DNA of 26,713 nucleotides, taken from contig CABVRQ010000013.1 of assembly GCA_902500695.1 (NCBI GenBank), forward strand, positions 1 through 26,713, read 5' to 3'. The stretch comes from an uncultured Nitrospira sp. (GTDB lineage Bacteria > Nitrospirota > Nitrospiria > Nitrospirales > UBA8639). The notes below the pieces were generated by a model. The model was not told the origin of the DNA, made no database searches, and saw nothing but the letters and a program-made list of their open reading frames with translations. This document shows, piece after piece, positions 24,651 to 26,713 of the stretch; within the stretch, counting starts at the first letter, position 1, and the number at the start of each line of letters is the position of its first letter. The translations under genes were made by a program, and so were the position numbers.

Positions 24651-25079
24651 ACCCTAATCATATTTTGATTGACAACACATTCGGCTCAAGAAAGTCCTTC
24701 ACAGGCACTTAAATACAAAACTAGTGGCAATTACCCTAAAAATTTCGGGATGGCAAGATCCACTTTGCAGAAAGAGATCCAGCCTGGATGGGCAATTCTC
24801 TTCCATGCGTGCATTGGCGTCAAAAAGTGAGGCAAACCATTTCAAATTCAATTGGAAGCTAATCTATCGACAAGTCCTCTAGTGAGCTGCTTTCACCCCC
24901 ACCAGAAATTTATCGGTTCCCAAAACGAAAACCCAAGAGAAATCAGCGCTCAGAAGGGTCAATTTCAAGAGAGACTACGGCTCCCAGGCTCAGGAGAAAT
25001 GCATTTTTGAGTTTCAAAGCAGGAAAATCCGTAGGAAAGCATGGTGGAAACCAGTGAGTTCTTTGATGGGAAACCGAGG
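24651..25079. other. gap between the cluster and the tRNA gene
   Basis: No gene is supported in this 429-bp AT-richer stretch. It should contain the promoter of the glycan operon (reading left) and the end of the tRNA transcript. A TTGTCA lies about 20 bp before the GT2 start on the minus strand, but no suitably spaced -10 box follows it. No hairpin with a T-run was found after the tRNA. Confidence 0.45.
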
Positions 25080-25156
<77 letters not shown>

Positions 25157-25161
25157 AGTCG

Positions 25162-25191
25162 ATAGTAGAGGAGGGGCGGTCGAGAAGTCAA
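25162..25191 (-). promoter_or_regulatory. probable sigma-70 promoter of tRNA-fMet
   Basis: On the minus strand TTGACT (25186-25191) and TACTAT (25162-25167) are separated by 18 bp, and the -10 box ends 5 nt before the mature tRNA 5' end. Matches to the consensus are 5/6 and 4/6. A C-rich stretch fills the spacer. Confidence 0.5.
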
Positions 25192-25243
25192 TGCAAAAAC
25201 AGGAGTTTAGCAGAAGAAGACACTATGGTATCTTCTCCCTCCT

Positions 25244-25885
25244 ATGATGTTTGCCGGAATCATTGCCATCCTGCTATTTCTTGGTCTAATCATTGGCGAC
25301 TGGTTTCAATTCACCACATTGAAAAGTTGGGCCTGCCGGTATGGATGTCCCTTGGCCCACAGACGGAATGCTCTGGATTCTCATCCAGCCCACCCCATTT
25401 TCCATGCATTTCACAAGTCTGACGCACTGCCCTTGCCTCATGGGATTGCTCGCTGGGTGGAAGACAGACAGGTCATCGTGATCCGCCCATACTACCAACT
25501 CTTTTCGCTGAGTTTTCGCACCGCATGGCCATTGAAGGGGACAATCGACGTAAGTTCGGATGGCAGCCAACTCCTGCTTCATTTATCCAAGCGTATTCCC
25601 TGGTCGTCAACTATTCTCACCCTGTTATGGCTAATCTTTGTCATTGGGGGCACCCTCACCTTTGTCGTACTGTTTATTCTTGATGGAGGGATGAGCACAA
25701 TTGGGGGAATTTTTTGGGTGGTCGGGATAACCGCCTTGGGCATATTAGTGCTGGCAGGAGGCTTGATCCTGTTATCCTTTGCCTACCGGCTTGAGGATTC
25801 CCGCCTGATGCAGGTCTATCAGGAATTACTGGAGGTTTTGACCGCTCCTCCCTTAAAGGGTTCGGATAAGGCCCAGAAGGCCTGA
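25244..25885 (+). CDS. uncharacterised membrane protein
   Basis: The 213-residue protein has one N-terminal membrane helix (AGIIAILLFLGLIIGDWF, 4-21), then a polar domain of about 100 residues with RYGCPLAHRR and two HPxH-like elements (SHPAHPIFHAFH). Two adjacent helices follow at about 122-147 and 153-180, and then a short polar tail. No family is recognised. It is transcribed away from the glycan cluster, divergent from tRNA-fMet and convergent with the DUF4340-like gene. ATG 25244 is directly followed by another ATG; the sequence before it is CCTCC-like rather than a Shine-Dalgarno sequence, so the start is not certain. The hydrophobic profile and steady codon use support it being a real gene. 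Confidence 0.6.
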   Translation: MMFAGIIAILLFLGLIIGDWFQFTTLKSWACRYGCPLAHRRNALDSHPAHPIFHAFHKSDALPLPHGIARWVEDRQVIVIRPYYQLFSLSFRTAWPLKGTIDVSSDGSQLLLHLSKRIPWSSTILTLLWLIFVIGGTLTFVVLFILDGGMSTIGGIFWVVGITALGILVLAGGLILLSFAYRLEDSRLMQVYQELLEVLTAPPLKGSDKAQKA

Positions 25886-25948
25886 AGCTGTCTCAAACGT
25901 AGAGAAACAACCTTTCATCACCTCCTATATGACCCTGAATGGTCCAGT

Positions 25949-26713
25949 TTAGGGAATTGTGGCAAGAAGATCTTTCTTGGCTTTTGAAAAGTTCTCGACC
26001 CGGAACGTTGGCAATTCATACGCCCACCCCTGGACACGCTGATTGAACGCCTCAACTTCTTTTTGAACCTCTTCCGGTTTTTTTAATATAGATTCTTCTT
26101 TGGAGGAACGCTCCTCCTGTTCCTCATCTGGTTGCTTCCCTTCCGGCGATCTCATGGCCTTTTCGTCTTGAGCAGAATCCTGGGCTGGGACCGTTTCTCC
26201 TTTTTCCGAAGAAGAGGTGACATCCACAGGTCGAACCAGATTCGGATCAAATTCCGCAGAAAACTTTCCATAAATTTTGTCGTCTTGTTTGGCTGTTTGT
26301 ACATGAAGTCTGAGACCGTCAAAGGTTTCCAACACAGCGGTTACTCCTGTGTGATTCTGAAAATTCACTTCTTGTTCTTTTGTCACATCCTCTAACGGAA
26401 GCTGCACCAGAGTTCCCACCACATTATTCACATTAAACTGAGATGCCACTTTGGAACCTGCAGGGATCGCATCCAGTTGAAAATCAAGATCCTCCGGCTT
26501 CTCTTTTGAGACGAGAAGAACTTCCCCGCCTGGATGCGTGACCGTCACTCGATGCACACGTTTGGTCGTTAGTGTCGTTATTTCCGTGTCCAGCCATTCT
26601 CCCGCCACCTTTTCCAACGGCAAATTCCCTATTGTCAGCCAGGTTTGGGGATCTCCTGGTTTCCGCACATAGATTTCACTCATCCGCGGATTCCCCTTGG
26701 CAGGACGTTGATT
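25949..26713 (-). CDS. DUF4340-like protein, 5' end beyond the window
   Basis: The minus-strand frame is open to the right edge. The ten codons before the first ATG (26683) are NQRPAKGNPR and continue smoothly into MSEIYVRKPGDPQTWL, which matches the interior of DUF4340 proteins rather than their start. So the gene is almost certainly truncated by the window. The visible 254 residues include the beta-rich DUF4340 repeats (LTTKRVHRVTVTHPGGEVLL, GTLVQLPLEDVTKEQEVNF), a low-complexity acidic linker rich in Glu, Ser and Lys (about 170-215 from the edge), and a conserved C-terminus with VQGWAYELPTFRVENF. DUF4340 proteins are often encoded next to ABC-type gliding/Gld-like transporter genes and are thought to be membrane-anchored. 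Nothing here links it to the glycan cluster. Confidence 0.68.
   Translation of the reverse strand, partial: NQRPAKGNPRMSEIYVRKPGDPQTWLTIGNLPLEKVAGEWLDTEITTLTTKRVHRVTVTHPGGEVLLVSKEKPEDLDFQLDAIPAGSKVASQFNVNNVVGTLVQLPLEDVTKEQEVNFQNHTGVTAVLETFDGLRLHVQTAKQDDKIYGKFSAEFDPNLVRPVDVTSSSEKGETVPAQDSAQDEKAMRSPEGKQPDEEQEERSSKEESILKKPEEVQKEVEAFNQRVQGWAYELPTFRVENFSKAKKDLLATIP

Noticed and set aside
25933..25954. Stem CCCTGAA/TTTAGGG between the convergent membrane-protein and DUF4340-like genes
   Set aside because: The position would suit a bidirectional terminator, but there is one G-U pair, it overlaps the stop codon and no T-run follows on either strand.

Overview
The window is a bacterial surface-polysaccharide (or glycolipid) biosynthesis locus. 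Almost everything from about 218 to 24650 lies on the minus strand in tightly spaced, often overlapping genes. A tRNA gene, a membrane protein and part of a DUF4340-type gene flank it on the right. Gene content and medium GC would fit a Nitrospira-like (Nitrospirota) genome, but this is an impression from protein style only; no taxonomic marker is present.

In order of transcription (right to left): a membrane-anchored GT2 glycosyltransferase (24650-23532); a flavoprotein of the UDP-galactopyranose-mutase-like PRK07208 type with an extra C-terminal membrane domain; a 102-residue protein that is a free-standing copy of that domain; a 705-bp stretch without a convincing gene; a SAM methyltransferase; two intact CapK/PaaK-type adenylate-forming enzymes; a FemAB/GNAT-like acyltransferase; a third CapK/PaaK gene broken by two in-frame TAA codons; and a second methyltransferase. 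Next comes a Glu/Leu/Phe/Val dehydrogenase that looks like a separate unit: it has palindromes upstream, its own hairpin-plus-T-run terminator and higher GC in a sampled stretch. Beyond it lies a second operon: a divergent GT2-like protein, a Gfo/Idh/MocA oxidoreductase, a GT2, a GT4, a cytochrome P450, another GT2, an SGNH hydrolase, a zone of decayed genes, a second SGNH hydrolase and a Wzx-like flippase.

The working model, which is inference, is that the glycosyltransferases build a repeat unit on a lipid carrier. The oxidoreductase, methyltransferases, CapK enzymes, acyltransferase, P450 and SGNH enzymes would decorate it, and the flippase would export it. No polymerase, exporter pair, regulator, transposase or integrase was recognised, so the locus may extend beyond the left edge.

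Two kinds of remodelling are visible. The P450-GT-SGNH block has a second, partly decayed version beside it: a P450 C-terminal remnant, a truncated GT4, a membrane-protein tail and an intact second SGNH gene. The third CapK gene is interrupted only by two ochre codons in an otherwise open frame. The most novel-looking items are the flavoprotein-membrane-domain fusion next to its stand-alone copy, and the grouping of three CapK-type enzymes, an acyltransferase and a P450 in one glycan locus.
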